64,000 nucleotides of DNA from Trichomonas vaginalis G3 (lineage: Eukaryota; Parabasalia; Trichomonadida; Trichomonadidae). Made by a program: the position numbers and the translations under genes. The stretch covers positions 17,183,962 through 17,247,961 of the forward strand of contig NC_067208.1 of assembly GCF_026262505.1 (NCBI RefSeq). The letters run 5' to 3'. Position 1 is the first letter of the stretch. Each line of letters opens with the position of its first letter. Under the pieces are notes generated by a model that was given only the letters and a program-made list of their open reading frames with translations, did not search any database and had not been told where the DNA came from. Below are positions 9,898 through 19,197 of the stretch, piece by piece.

Positions 9898-10791
9898 TTA
9901 AACTTTAAAACAATGTTGGTCGTTCCCATGGAATATTTTGACTTTAATGGTATTAGTCATGATATGAATCTCAAGGTATGAACGAGGAGAGATGAGAGAC
10001 TTATATGCTTCCCAAATTTCTTCAAAAGGTAATATTATACCTGACTGTTTCCAAATGAGTTCAATGTCATAGCGTGAGAAACCTTGAAAGATAACGAAGT
10101 CAGTTATGAGACGTTTTATGTTTAAAGCTAAAAACCTCCATGTTTGCATAAGTATTGCTACAGTTAAGTGGTAATGTCTGACTTTAGTAATGATGTTAGC
10201 TAATGGTGAGTCTGGTTTTGACACTAAACCTTTTCCGGCGAAGTCGTCGCAAACGAGCAGAGTGTTTGAAGGATACTTTTTGAAGGGGTATTTTGAAAGT
10301 TTTGACAGAATGTAGTTTGTAAGTCGTTTCATATCGTAAACTCCTGAGTACTGACGTAAGTGGTGTTTGTCAATAATTCTTTCCATCTCCTCAGAAGTCT
10401 TTTGCATTCCTGACTGTATAAATTCAACGATGGCATAATATTTCCTCTTACGTCGAATGTAACGTTGAAGAAATTCAATGAGTTCACTGTCTGGAACTTT
10501 AACGACAGAGGCTTGAACTTTTGACATAAATGTTTTCGCTGTTGAGTCCATAGAGTCTGAAGTTGCTGATATAATGATTTGGTCATAATATGAATCTTGA
10601 CCTAAACGTTCTGTTATGAGTATATGACGAATGAGGTTAAATGTCTTACCTGAACCCATCTTTCCACAATAGAAATAAACGCCATTTGAACAGAACTCAT
10701 AATCCTTACTGAAAGGAAGAATAAGAGAAGAGTTAAGTTTGTCTGTAGTTTCATTCATGTCTTCATCTACGTCATGTATTAAATGCTTCAT
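9898..10791 (-). CDS. DNA packaging ATPase (FtsK/HerA type)
   Basis: This intact 297-residue protein has a Walker A motif in YFCGKMGSGKTFNLIR (residues about 40-55), a Walker B in NTLLVCDDFAGKG (about 190), and a downstream VAILMQTWRFLALNIKR segment like the sensor region of viral A32/FtsK-HerA packaging ATPases. In Mavericks this enzyme is thought to pump element DNA into capsids. It is divergently transcribed from the structural gene starting at 10808, with only 16 bp between start codons, so they share a promoter. Homologous but broken copies lie at 33747-34620 and 54451-55285. Confidence 0.85.
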   Translation of the reverse strand: MKHLIHDVDEDMNETTDKLNSSLILPFSKDYEFCSNGVYFYCGKMGSGKTFNLIRHILITERLGQDSYYDQIIISATSDSMDSTAKTFMSKVQASVVKVPDSELIEFLQRYIRRKRKYYAIVEFIQSGMQKTSEEMERIIDKHHLRQYSGVYDMKRLTNYILSKLSKYPFKKYPSNTLLVCDDFAGKGLVSKPDSPLANIITKVRHYHLTVAILMQTWRFLALNIKRLITDFVIFQGFSRYDIELIWKQSGIILPFEEIWEAYKSLISPRSYLEIHIMTNTIKVKIFHGNDQHCFKV

Positions 10792-10807
10792 TTTATCTCC
10801 ATTAAAA

Positions 10808-11689
10808 ATGCAAGTCAGAAATATTCAGAACATAGCACCGAGTCTAACTGACAAGAGTATAAAGATATACTATGAACACGTTATGATGAAACCAACCAAA
10901 ATTCAAGAAAGTCAGTATACTTATGAATATCCAAGACACTGGGTAGAGTATGTAGGAGGTGAGAAAGCTATTGAAATCAGACAGGTTCGAAGTATTCCAG
11001 CAGGAAGAACAATATTATTGAAGAACTTTAATGTTTTGAGATATAATGATGAAACAAAGAAGCAAGATAGTTTCCCTGTTGCTGTGTATGTGAACCTAGA
11101 CACAGGAGATGACATGAAAGTTTTTAACACAAAGCTTCAAACGGTAGTGAGAGAACAACTGACTGCGGAAGGGCATCCATTACCTTCAGAAGTTACCATA
11201 GCATATAATTTTGAAACAAACTCAATAGATTTTAAAGTCATCTCTGCAAAGAAGTCAGGTTTTACATTTAATGAAGCAGATGTATATTCGAATGAAAACT
11301 TCAAAGCTATTGCATGGTTAGATAATGACGATTGTTTTAAGAAAATATTTAAATACAGTGACTCAACGATGTCAATAGATGACCTTCGTGGAATGTTACC
11401 ATCGACGTTTACAGTAGAAGGTTCAGCAGGATTGCTTACAAGATTGTCAATTGGTGGTATTTGGTCTCGTGAAAACATTGTTATAAAATCCAGTATAAGT
11501 GAATTTGCTGAAGAATCTATATTATGTCTTTCAAACTACATGTATTCGCCGCCGAAGCATTATAGTATAACAAACTTTGTCAGTAAGTTTAACATAAGAC
11601 TTGTCGAACCTTCTTCAATGAAAGATGTTGTGCTACCTAAAGACGGAAAGGATGGACTCATTATTGAGATGATTTTAATAGCATATTAA
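10808..11689 (+). CDS. Conserved Maverick structural candidate, 293 aa
   Basis: I start at ATG 10808 (MQVRNIQNIAPSL), the first Met after the divergent ATPase start. The protein has a YEYPRHWVEYVGGEKAIEIR segment that aligns with FDYPIRWLQSPSDAKAIGFR in the Mav-3 proteins at 25600 and 21623 and more weakly with the Mav-2 protein at 52342. It is beta-rich with no enzymatic motif and is followed without a gap by 11690 (TAA/ATG adjacent). Together the family looks like a virion component present once or twice per Maverick. Not assigned to a named family. Confidence 0.6.
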   Translation: MQVRNIQNIAPSLTDKSIKIYYEHVMMKPTKIQESQYTYEYPRHWVEYVGGEKAIEIRQVRSIPAGRTILLKNFNVLRYNDETKKQDSFPVAVYVNLDTGDDMKVFNTKLQTVVREQLTAEGHPLPSEVTIAYNFETNSIDFKVISAKKSGFTFNEADVYSNENFKAIAWLDNDDCFKKIFKYSDSTMSIDDLRGMLPSTFTVEGSAGLLTRLSIGGIWSRENIVIKSSISEFAEESILCLSNYMYSPPKHYSITNFVSKFNIRLVEPSSMKDVVLPKDGKDGLIIEMILIAY

Positions 11690-11914
11690 ATGAGCTTGTT
11701 CTTGAAGGTCATTCATGATGAAATAACTGTTGTAGAAGATGTTAGCAATTGTTCAGATATTTTGAAGCGTATAGATGATATAAGAAATAAGTTAGATAGA
11801 CCGCAAAGCGGTGAGGGCGAAGCCCGTGAGAACGCTTATGTTTCATTGACTTTCTCCAGTAACGAGAACTTTTATGAGATAATATTGAAGAGAGATGATT
11901 TTAATATGGTGTAA
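11690..11914 (+). CDS. Small Maverick protein carrying GC-rich hairpins
   Basis: A 74-residue frame immediately abuts the genes on both sides (stop at 11689, next ATG at 11915), an operon-like packing. In the middle, the DNA reads CCGCAAAGCGG followed by GGGCGAAGCCC (about 11803-11825), two GC-rich mini-hairpins translated in frame as RPQSGEGEAR. They look like an in-frame insertion of a short palindromic repeat into a coding sequence. Function is unknown. Confidence 0.55.
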   Translation: MSLFLKVIHDEITVVEDVSNCSDILKRIDDIRNKLDRPQSGEGEARENAYVSLTFSSNENFYEIILKRDDFNMV

Positions 11915-12442
11915 ATGGTAGCTTGGGCAGCTTTAGGCGCAATGGGAACAAAAGCATTAGCATTTGGAACAAAAGCACTTGGAGCTTATGACGCAGTAAA
12001 TAAAATGAGTGGAGGAAGGGTTTCGAAGACATTAGATGCAAATAAAGGAAAGATTGGAGGCTGGGTTGCAAAGAAGTTAAGATTAAATAAAATAGGGCTC
12101 ATAAATAAAGCATCCAATTTGGTTGCGACTGAGTCAGAAAATGCTTTAGGAAAGGACGATGAGTTTGCAAAACACGCAAAAGACTTTAATGACCAGATGA
12201 AAGGTGAAACAATGCATTTAAATAGAGTCGATGGAACTAAAGAAAATGTTTCTTCTCCACCAGTAGTTCTTCCGTATGGTCCCTATGGAATGTATGGAAA
12301 CCCTTACGAAAGACCATTTGACCCATTGACTGGTGGAAGTAATTGGTATCATTACGGACGAAGAAGAAAGATAGTCAAGTTGGAGACGGACGTAAAGAAA
12401 GCAACTAAAAAGAAACCAAGGAAGAGAGTTATAAAGCAATGA
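11915..12442 (+). CDS. Basic, glycine-rich virion-type protein, 175 aa
   Basis: The N terminus is a hydrophobic/amphipathic stretch (MVAWAALGAMGTKALAFGTK), the middle is acidic-neutral, and a PYGPYGMYGNPYERPFDPL segment precedes a strongly basic tail (KKATKKKPRKRVIKQ). This layout is reminiscent of adenoviral minor core/cement proteins and matches a recurring class in this window (20533, 23998, 57019, 57491). I infer a membrane-active or DNA-binding particle protein. Confidence 0.55.
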   Translation: MVAWAALGAMGTKALAFGTKALGAYDAVNKMSGGRVSKTLDANKGKIGGWVAKKLRLNKIGLINKASNLVATESENALGKDDEFAKHAKDFNDQMKGETMHLNRVDGTKENVSSPPVVLPYGPYGMYGNPYERPFDPLTGGSNWYHYGRRRKIVKLETDVKKATKKKPRKRVIKQ

Positions 12443-12461
12443 ATTCAACAGGGTGAAAAAA

Positions 12462-12500
12462 ACAGGTGAAAAAAGAGGTGAGATCTTACCACTTCACCTA
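12462..12500. repeat. AGATCT-centred palindrome, imperfect
   Basis: An AGGTGAAAAAAGAGGTGAGATC stretch and its partial inverse (TTACCACTTCACCT) lie about 20 bp after the stop of the 11915-12442 gene, again at a 3' end. Confidence 0.5.
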
Positions 12501-12600
12501 AATTTATTTTTGTGCTATGTTTTCATACGTGTGAGGGTGGTGATATCATTAATTTTTAAGTTTATTTTTTATTTTACTGAAAATTTTTATTTGGATGTAA

Positions 12601-12885
12601 ATGACAGAACAAAAGCAACTCATACAAATCGAAAAATATAACAAACATACATTTAAACATTTATTCTTCCTTCCTGAGCATAACATGTTCTTTCAAATAC
12701 ATCCGAGACCAGTTGACTTTTCATTGACTGTGTATAAAGATAGAAATAGTTATATCATTAAACCATATGATGACGAAGGTAAGTTATGTAAATTGTACGT
12801 TAAGAAGTTAGAGAAAGTTTATGACTTCAAGTATGACTACAATAGGGTTAACACTGATGATGAAGATATTGAGGAAAATTTATGA
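12601..12885 (+). CDS. Hypothetical protein, 94 aa
   Basis: An intact frame follows a long A/T-rich leader. The protein (MTEQKQLIQIEKYNKHTFKH) is mixed, with an acidic C terminus (NTDDEDIEENL) resembling the acidic tail of the 260-733 protein. Codon use fits Mav-1. No domain recognised. It is the last gene before the minisatellite. Confidence 0.5.
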   Translation: MTEQKQLIQIEKYNKHTFKHLFFLPEHNMFFQIHPRPVDFSLTVYKDRNSYIIKPYDDEGKLCKLYVKKLEKVYDFKYDYNRVNTDDEDIEENL

Positions 12886-13116
12886 GAACATTAGTGAAGT
12901 CGTTAGTGAGAACGATAGTGAGAACGTTTATTTTTTTACATTAGTGAGTTCGTTAGTGAAGTGAAGTGGGTGGTGGTTTTGTAAATATTTAAGGTTAGGT
13001 TAGTGTTGTCGTTTGTGTTGTAAAATATACGTTACCGGTTTCGTAAAGTGTCAAAACCGTTAAGTGGTGTACGGAGGCGCGCAGTGCCACAGTACCCAAC
13101 TTAACCATACTAACTT
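12886..13116. other. Spacer with short ATTAGTGA repeats
   Basis: No gene is visible. Short direct repeats of (GT)TAGTGA(GAACG) occur at 12891-12960, and a GC-richer stretch (GTACGGAGGCGCGCAGTGCC) lies at 13069-13088. The right end of Mav-1 may fall here but no inverted terminus could be matched. Confidence 0.35.
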
Positions 13117-13118
13117 TT

Positions 13119-15043
13119 GTTGAAGAGAGGAAGCACCTTGATGAAGAGAGGAAGCATCTTGATGAAGAGAGGAAGTACTTTGAAGAAGAGAGGAAGCATA
13201 TTGATGAAGAGAGGAAGCATCTTGATCAAGAGAGGAAGTACTTTGTTGAAGAGAGGAAGCATCTTGATCAAGAGAGGAAGTACTTTGTTGAAGAGAGGAA
13301 GCATCTTGATGAAGAGAGGAAGCATCTTGATGAAGAGAGGAAGTACTTTGAAGAAGAGAGGAAGCATCTTGATGAAGAGAGGAAGTACTTTGAAGAAGAG
13401 AGGAAGCATCTTGATCAAGAGAGGAAGCATCTTGATCAAGAGAGGAAGTACTTTGAAGAAGAGAGGAAGCATCTTGATCAAGAGAGGAAGCATCTTGATG
13501 AAGAGAGGAAGCATCTTGATGAAGAGAGGAAGTACTTTGAAGAAGAGAGGAAGCATATTGATGAAGAGAGGAAGCACCTTGATGAAGAGAGGAAGCACCT
13601 TGATGAAGAGAGGAAGTACTTTGAAGAAGAGAGGAAGCATCTGGATCAAGAGAGGAAGCATCTTGATCAAGAGAGGAAGTACTTTGAAGAAGAGAGGAAG
13701 CATATTGATGAAGAGAGGAAGCATCTTGATGAAGAGAGGAAGTACTTTGAAGAAGAGAGGAAGCATCTTGATCAAGAGAGGAAGTACTTTGATGAAGAGA
13801 GGAAGCATCTTGATGAAGAGAGGAAGTACTTTGAAGAAGAGAGGAAGCATATTGATGAAGAGAGGAAGCATCTTGATCAAGAGAGGAAGTACTTTGTTGA
13901 AGAGAGGAAGCATCTTGATCAAGAGAGGAAGTACTTTGAAGAAGAGAGGAAGCATCTTGATGAAGAGAGGAAGTACTTTGAAGAAGAGAGGAAGCATCTT
14001 GATCAAGAGAGGAAGCATCTTGATCAAGAGAGGAAGTACTTTGAAGAAGAGAGGAAGCATCTTGATCAAGAGAGGAGCATCTTGATGAAGAGAGGAAGCA
14101 TCTTGATGAAGAGAGGAAGTACTTTGAAGAAGAGAGGAAGCATATTGATGAAGAGAGGAAGCACCTTGATGAAGAGAGGAAGCACCTTGATGAAGAGAGG
14201 AAGTACTTTGAAGAAGAGAGGAAGCATCTGGATCAAGAGAGGAAGCATCTTGATCAAGAGAGGAAGTACTTTGAAGAAGAGAGGAAGCATATTGATGAAG
14301 AGAGGAAGCATCTTGATGAAGAGAGGAAGTACTTTGAAGAAGAGAGGAAGCATCTTGATCAAGAGAGGAAGTACTTTGATGAAGAGAGGAAGCATCTTGA
14401 TGAAGAGAGGAAGTACTTTGAAGAAGAGAGGAAGCATATTGATGAAGAGAGGAAGCATCTTGATCAAGAGAGGAAGTACTTTGTTGAAGAGAGGAAGCAT
14501 CTTGATCAAGAGAGGAAGTACTTTGTTGAAGAGAGGAAGCATCTTGATGAAGAGAGGAAGCATATTGATGAAGAGAGGAAGCATCTTGATGAAGAGAGGA
14601 AGTACTTTGAAGAAGAGAGGAAGCATATTGATGAAGAGAGGAAGCATCTTGATCAAGAGAGGAAGTACTTTGTTGAAGAGAGGAAGCATCTTGATCAAGA
14701 GAGGAAGCACCTTGATGAAGAGAGGAAGCATCTTGATGAAGAGAGGAAGCATATTGATGAAGAGAGGAAGCATCTTGATCAAGAGAGGAAGTACTTTGAT
14801 GAAGAGAGGAAGCACCTTGATGAAGAGAGGAAGTACTTTGAAGAAGAGAGGAAGCACCTTGATCAAGAGAGGAAGCATCTTGATCAAGAGAGGAAGCTGC
14901 ATGGTGGAGTGAGGAAGCATCTTGATCAAGAGAGGAAGTATTTTGAAGAAGAGAGGAATCACTTTGTTGAAGAGAGGAAGCATCTTGATCAAGAGAGGAA
15001 GCACCTTGATGAAGAGAGGAAGCATCTTGATGAAGAGAGGAAG
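13119..15043. repeat. 21-bp minisatellite encoding heptads, ~91 units
   Basis: Units are variants of AAGCATCTTGATGAAGAGAG(G). In one plus frame each unit reads the heptad EERKHLD, EERKYFE or QERKHLD, an ideal charged coiled coil. That frame is open from 13047 to about 14073 and, after a one-base deletion at about 14073, from there to a TAA at 15056-15058. It contains no ATG. A second plus frame (KRGSILM) and one minus frame (MLPLFIK) are also open but look incidental. A variant CTGG at 13641 recurs at about 14228, indicating a duplication of 28 units (588 bp, less the one-base deletion). Either a satellite or the body of a truncated coiled-coil gene. Confidence 0.85.
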
Positions 15044-15238
15044 CGTAAGAACCGATAACATTTACAAAATATTAAATTTATTTTGTAAATTTTCCAAAAG
15101 CCTTAGTACCAATGTAATATAAATGCTCCAAAAATACCATCCCTCCTTCCAAAAGCGTAAGAACCGATAACATTTACAAAATATTAAATTTATTTTGTAA
15201 ATTTTCCAAAAGCCTTAGTACCAATATAATATAAATGC
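15043..15238. repeat. Duplicated 84-bp block, offset 112 bp
   Basis: The sequence starting GCGTAAGAACCGATAACA at 15043 is repeated at 15155 with almost no change, through AATATAAATGC. The first copy joins directly to the last minisatellite unit and supplies the stop codon of the heptad frame. Confidence 0.85.
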
Positions 15239-15239
15239 A

Positions 15240-15485
15240 CTAAAAACCCAACTGCCAATAGCATGTATTCAAAAAATGCAATTCAATACAAATTTGATTG
15301 CATTTTTTGAGATGGAAGTGTATCTGAATTCACAATTGTAATCCACGAATACACTTCCATCTCATTGATAAGAGGCTAATGTTTTTCTCATTAATAAGGT
15401 GCTGTTGGCCTCTATCCATAGCCGAAGTGATATTAACGTATGTTAACGTACAAAGTAAAAACATGTTTTTTCTTTTTAAAATCAT
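15240..15485. other. Hairpin-rich flanking DNA
   Basis: Two clean inverted repeats lie side by side: CAAAAAATGCAAT at 15270 with ATTGCATTTTTTG ending 15309, and GAGATGGAAGTGTAT at 15309-15323 with ATACACTTCCATCTC at 15349-15363. A third, weaker one pairs AGAGGCTA with TTGGCCTC. No gene is visible. The style resembles the hairpins at 60.6-61.4 kb on the other side of the nest. Confidence 0.6.
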
Positions 15486-15493
15486 TTAGTAAT
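15486..15493. repeat. Flanking direct repeat, left
   Basis: TTAGTAAT here is repeated at 59581-59588. The two copies bracket the outermost TAAGGGTTTCG...CGAAACCCTTA unit and are the likely target-site duplication (7 bp if the element starts with TAAGGG). Confidence 0.7.
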
Positions 15494-16404
15494 AAGGGTT
15501 TCGTTTTGCGAAAAAAACGTACAATACGCAATTTCGCTAAAAAAACATTTAGCTAGCAATTTCGACCTTTGACTCCACTCAAGACGTCACTTTTTTAATT
15601 TTGCGGTATCATATTTTTGGAAAATCTTTATGAATATTATATAAAAAGTCTCTTTAATATCTATATTTCATATTTTTATCGATTTTTAAAGTTTTTGCGA
15701 AAAGTATTCAATTATTTTTGCTATTTGGTCGGGTAAATGTCAGATTTGCGACATTTTCTGATATGATATTCAGATTCTACGTTGATAATAATGCTTATAG
15801 AACCCTCTTGCTATTGTGTCAAAATTGCGAAACCGATAGCAAAAATATCTCGCAATATCAAAATTGAGATATTGAGTGAATTATGCATTATAGAGATTAA
15901 AAATCTGATTTGTGAAAACATCTCATCAGTTTCTAGCTAATTCAAAAATCTTTACTATCTTATTCGATTAAAATGAAAAGGGAATAGTTTCATTATGCTT
16001 TAAATGACAGCCTTATAATATAATCATAGTTTTCGCTCAATATGCAGCATTTTTTTTTCGAAATCTATGGTCAATATCCTAAATACTGATTGCTTTGCAT
16101 TCAGATCTCTTACATTTTCTATACCCACATCACTATTCATTGCTATTCCTATCTTTTTCATTTTTGTTTGTTTCTCATAATTTCTCAAAAAACATGATAA
16201 CTTGATATTTGTAAATATCATACTTTATAACGTAAATAAGAACTTGACCTATTAAGAAAAGCAGTAATGAAAAGAAAATCTGAAATTCATAAAAATTACA
16301 AGTTTCTGATGACAATTAGCTTAATTAAACCAGGTACAAGATTATATAATTGTATTTTCTATCCAATTATCCATATAATATCTTATCCAGAAAAAATAAC
16401 TTGA
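15493..16404. repeat. Long-type Maverick end of mini-Maverick
   Basis: About 912 bp, starting TAAGGGTTTCGTTTTGCG. Its inverse lies at 58256-59167, near-identical over the whole length; I compared the ends and several internal blocks. The reading frames in both copies (for example 16221-16024 minus and 58439 plus) are mirror images and probably not genes. Only the first 16-17 bases are shared with the short-type end. Confidence 0.8.
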
Positions 16405-16440
16405 TCAATACCAAATGATTTTTTAACTAGTAAATAAAGT

Positions 16441-16456
16441 ATTTTCTTTACACACA
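16441..16456. repeat. 16-bp direct repeat, left copy
   Basis: ATTTTCTTTACACACA here equals 59475-59490. The uninterrupted sequence survives inverted in the short-type end at 17412-17560, which shows the empty site before insertion of element X. Confidence 0.75.
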
Positions 16457-16627
16457 TGTAATAAACAGAAATTCATCAAAAGTGACATCTCTCAATCTTT
16501 TGACATTTGTAAATTCTAAATTGAATGAGAAAAATGAAATAATACTAAGCATAATACAATATTCTAGATTTAATTATAATTAGGGAAAAGTTAGTTTTGA
16601 GAGTACTTTTCATAGGCATATAGAATG

Positions 16628-17411
16628 AAATCTTCTGAAAAATAATATCACATAAACTCATATTATTTTCTAATATATAACTATTTTATATAAAAATCAA
16701 ATTCAATGATCTTAAAAGCGAAGGATAAACCTCAAAATTTACGAATATAATGAGTGGGAATATAATGCTTATCTATCATAAAACCATATGAAATATCAAT
16801 TTTTGCTTTACGCCTAATTTTTGACGACAATTAGCAAAAAATGTTAAATGTTAACACTCAGTCCATTTGAATATGAAAAATAAAATTGACTTTGATTAAA
16901 TGTTTTTATTTATCATGCAATTCTTCTTGCGACCAAAGATTTGAATAAAATTTCAAAAAAATAAGATAGCTTAAAAAATAATATACGGTAGTGTTTACTA
17001 ATAGATGAATAGTATATAAATTCTATTAAAATGGATTTGATCCAAAAAAATATATAAAATTTGATCATAAATAAAATCGTTTTAAATTACTTCTTCATTT
17101 AAATTATAACAATTATTTTTGGTTTTATATTTTTTTGGATCAAATCCATTTTAATAGAATTTATATACTATTCATCTATTAGTAAACACTACCGTATATT
17201 ATTTTTTAAGCTATCTTATTTTTTGAAATTTTATTCAAATCTTTGGTCGCAAGAAGAATTGCACGATAAATAAAAACATTTAATCAAAGTCAATTTTATT
17301 TTTCATATTCAAATGGACTGAGTGTTAACATTTAACATTTTTTGCTAATTGTCGTCAAAAATTAGGCGTAAAGCAAAAATTGATATTTCATATGGTTTTA
17401 TGATAGATAAG
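16628..17411. repeat. Giant palindrome within element X
   Basis: The left arm (16628 to about 17057) and right arm (about 17123-17411, continuing at 59168-59310 beyond Mav-2) are near-perfect inverses around a spacer of about 65 bp. The intact left arm preserves the target sequence that Mav-2 disrupted in the right arm (CTTATCTATC near 16768-16777). Confidence 0.8.
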
Positions 17412-17560
17412 TAAGGGTTTCGTTTTGCTAAAATTGTCACTTTTATAGCATATTTGTTTTTGGATGTTTTGCGAAACCAAAAAAAAACTATGATATACAA
17501 TGTGTGTGTAAAGAAAATACTTTATTTACTAGTTAAAAAATCATTTGGTATTGATCAAGT
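17412..17560. repeat. Short-type Maverick end, left end of Mav-2
   Basis: 149 bp from TAAGGGTTTCGTTTTGCT to TCAAGT. The inverse of its outer 107 bp forms the right end of the mini-Maverick (59475-59580), and the inverse of its inner part follows the long-type end at 16405-16456. Confidence 0.75.
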
Positions 17561-17741
17561 AGTAGTATATATGGAAGGGTTGTGTGACTTTTTTTTGTAA
17601 ACGTAAGAATTCATACGATATTGAACGATTTTGTATCATTTTTTTTAACATATGAAGTAAAAAATGTATGATTCTTACGGTTTTTATTCTTACGTTTTTG
17701 AATAAATCAAGATTTAAAAAATGTTCAAATTGTAAGACATT
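17561..17741. repeat. Subterminal inverted repeat of Mav-2, left
   Basis: About 180 bp, inverse of 58075-58255, beginning AGTAGTATATATGG and ending around GTAAGACATTTA. It truncates the polymerase frame: everything upstream of about 17742 in that frame is repeat, not polymerase. Confidence 0.75.
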
Positions 17742-18666
17742 TACTAAAAACACTTGTTTTAATGAATTTGCGAACGAATTTATGAACGAAAGACAAAGGG
17801 CTGAATTAGGAGGAAATAAAGGGAAAAGTTTATTTTGCAAGATTTCGCTTAATGGATCATATGGTTACGATGCAATGAATACACAAAATTACACAAAGAC
17901 TAAAATAATGAATGCACAGAAGGCACGCGTTGCATGTATGCCAAATAAGTTTAAAAACATAAGAGAAATAGGAGAGGATACATATCAAGTGATGCTTAAA
18001 GATAGATTTTATAGATGTGATTCATGTTTACAAGAGGCATTCTTCACTTTAGATAATGCTAAATACTGGTATTTGGTTTTCATTTATGATTTTATGTATA
18101 AATGCATGAATGTTAATCGTTTTCATTTCATTGAAGGTGATACTGATTCATCTTATTGGGCAATCGCTGGCGATCCAAATCTTCCTAACACTCAAGCATT
18201 TCAGGCGATTGTAACCGATAAACAATTTTATGATAAAAACATTTTCAAATTTGCACCATTTGATTTCTTCTGTTTTGATGAGAAATTTAAACCTAAATTA
18301 AAGAATAAAGCTGAAGAAAAAGCACATGAGAAGAAGTTATTGGGTTTAGCAATTGAGAAACAAGGTGATAACATGGTTGCTTTATGCCCCAAGTGTTATA
18401 CATCATTCAACGGTTCAATTGATGGAAGTGATTTTAAAAAGATTGCACAAAAAATGAAAGGTGTTAGTTTACGACAAAATAAACAATTAACACCTAAAAA
18501 TTATTTGGATATAATAAATGATAAAGTGATATTTGATGGTCAGAATATTAATTTACAACTTAAAAACAGGACGATGACTCGCTTAACAATCGGTAAGACT
18601 GCATTAACGGGAGCACACACTAAGGCTGTATGTTGTGAAAATGGATGTTGTATGCCATTTATTTAA
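17742..18666 (+). pseudogene. Protein-primed family B DNA polymerase, C-terminal fragment
   Basis: The frame contains a motif-B-like KISLNGSYGYDAM and the motif C HFIEGDTDSSYWAI with the catalytic DTDS, followed by a thumb-like region and a Cys-rich end (VCCENGCCMPFI). Motif A, the exonuclease and terminal-protein regions are absent. The frame runs back into the subterminal inverted repeat, which replaced them. In Mavericks this enzyme replicates the element from a protein primer. This fragment cannot be active. Confidence 0.85.
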
Positions 18667-18691
18667 TAATTTATTTTTTATTTTTAATGAA

Positions 18692-18763
18692 ATGCCACAG
18701 AAGAGACAAAAGGAACCGTTAATAATGGTTTTAATTCTTGATCAAAGAGGTGGGCGCCCTTAA
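18692..18763 (+). CDS. Possible 23-aa mini-ORF
   Basis: Between the polymerase fragment and the integrase start, a frame MPQKRQKEPLIMVLILDQRG ends at 18763. It could be chance. It lies where a short leader or a separate small gene might be. Confidence 0.15.
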   Translation: MPQKRQKEPLIMVLILDQRGGRP

Positions 18764-18787
18764 AACATTTATTTTATTTTTATATAA

Positions 18788-18923
18788 ATGGGCAATGTAG
18801 ATTTAAAAATTTTAATTGATGATTTAGTATTTAATCAAAATTTTCTTACTTATTATGAATTAAAAGCATATCTCCAAAAATATGATGAAAATATAACGGG
18901 TGATGATATGGATTATTATTATC
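18788..18923 (+). pseudogene. Mav-2 integrase, 5' part before Mav-3 insertion
   Basis: The start at ATG 18788 (MGNVDLKILIDDLVFNQNF) follows a TTTATATAA leader. After DDMDYYY the frame runs into the poly-A of the Mav-3 terminus at 18924 and reads a spurious end in the Mav-3 terminal repeat (18924-18988). The right part resumes at 43346 in the same phase if one copy of the TTATC direct repeat is discounted, so both parts form one integrase gene split by Mav-3. Confidence 0.7.
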
Positions 18924-19010
18924 AAAAAAAAAAAAAAGGTAGTGGGGCTTCCAGGCACTTCGTGCCCTCTAGCCCCGAAGATGTTTAGTATAAATGAAGT
19001 TTTTATTCGG
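18924..19010. repeat. Terminal inverted repeat of Mav-3, left
   Basis: A poly-A run, then GGTAGTGGGGCTTCCAGGCA, a GGCACTTCGTGCC hairpin and GAAGATGTTTAGTATAAATG. The inverse is at 43262-43347. Confidence 0.8.
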
Positions 19011-19017
19011 AAAATTG

Positions 19018-19116
19018 TTAGTCTTCTGGTGTGAATTCGGAGGACTCTTCTTCTTCCTCCATTGCTTCTGGGAAGAAGCCTTCTTCTGGGTCGAAAACAT
19101 TATATAATGTGTCGCT
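19018..19116 (-). pseudogene. 3' remnant of an acidic-tailed protein
   Basis: Only the end of a frame survives: VFDPEEGFFPEAMEEEEESS... stopping at 19018 just inside the Mav-3 terminus. The upstream frame closes immediately. It may be the C terminus of a deleted first gene of Mav-3. Confidence 0.35.
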
Positions 19117-19197
19117 TTTCACAAATTATATATGTTTTCATGTTTTGTTACTTTTCTGTCACTTTTCAGGAAAAAACATTTTTATTATTATATATAA

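Larger units (their letters stand above)
1..13000. mobile_element. Maverick/Polinton Mav-1, right part
   Basis: This block carries a packaging ATPase, a broken rve integrase, phage-like collar/fibre coding, a penton-like candidate and KilA-N/T5orf172 genes, a set known from Maverick/Polinton elements of Trichomonas. The left end lies outside the window. I could not find its right terminus; gene content stops at 12885, before the 21-bp minisatellite. No polymerase or major capsid gene of this element is visible here. Its proteins are homologous to, but clearly diverged from, those of Mav-2 and Mav-3 further right. Confidence 0.6.

Noticed and set aside
12886-13116. Right terminus of Mav-1
   Set aside because: No inverted partner sequence or target duplication could be matched within the window.
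13110-15061. Long minus-strand frames (MLPLFIK repeats) and plus-strand KRGSILM frames over the minisatellite
   Set aside because: They follow automatically from a 21-bp period that lacks stops in these frames; the heptad frame is the only one with protein-like pattern.
16024-16221. 65-aa frame on minus strand and its twin at 58439
   Set aside because: Both lie in the long-type Maverick end and are mirror copies of non-coding terminal repeat, without promoter or family match.
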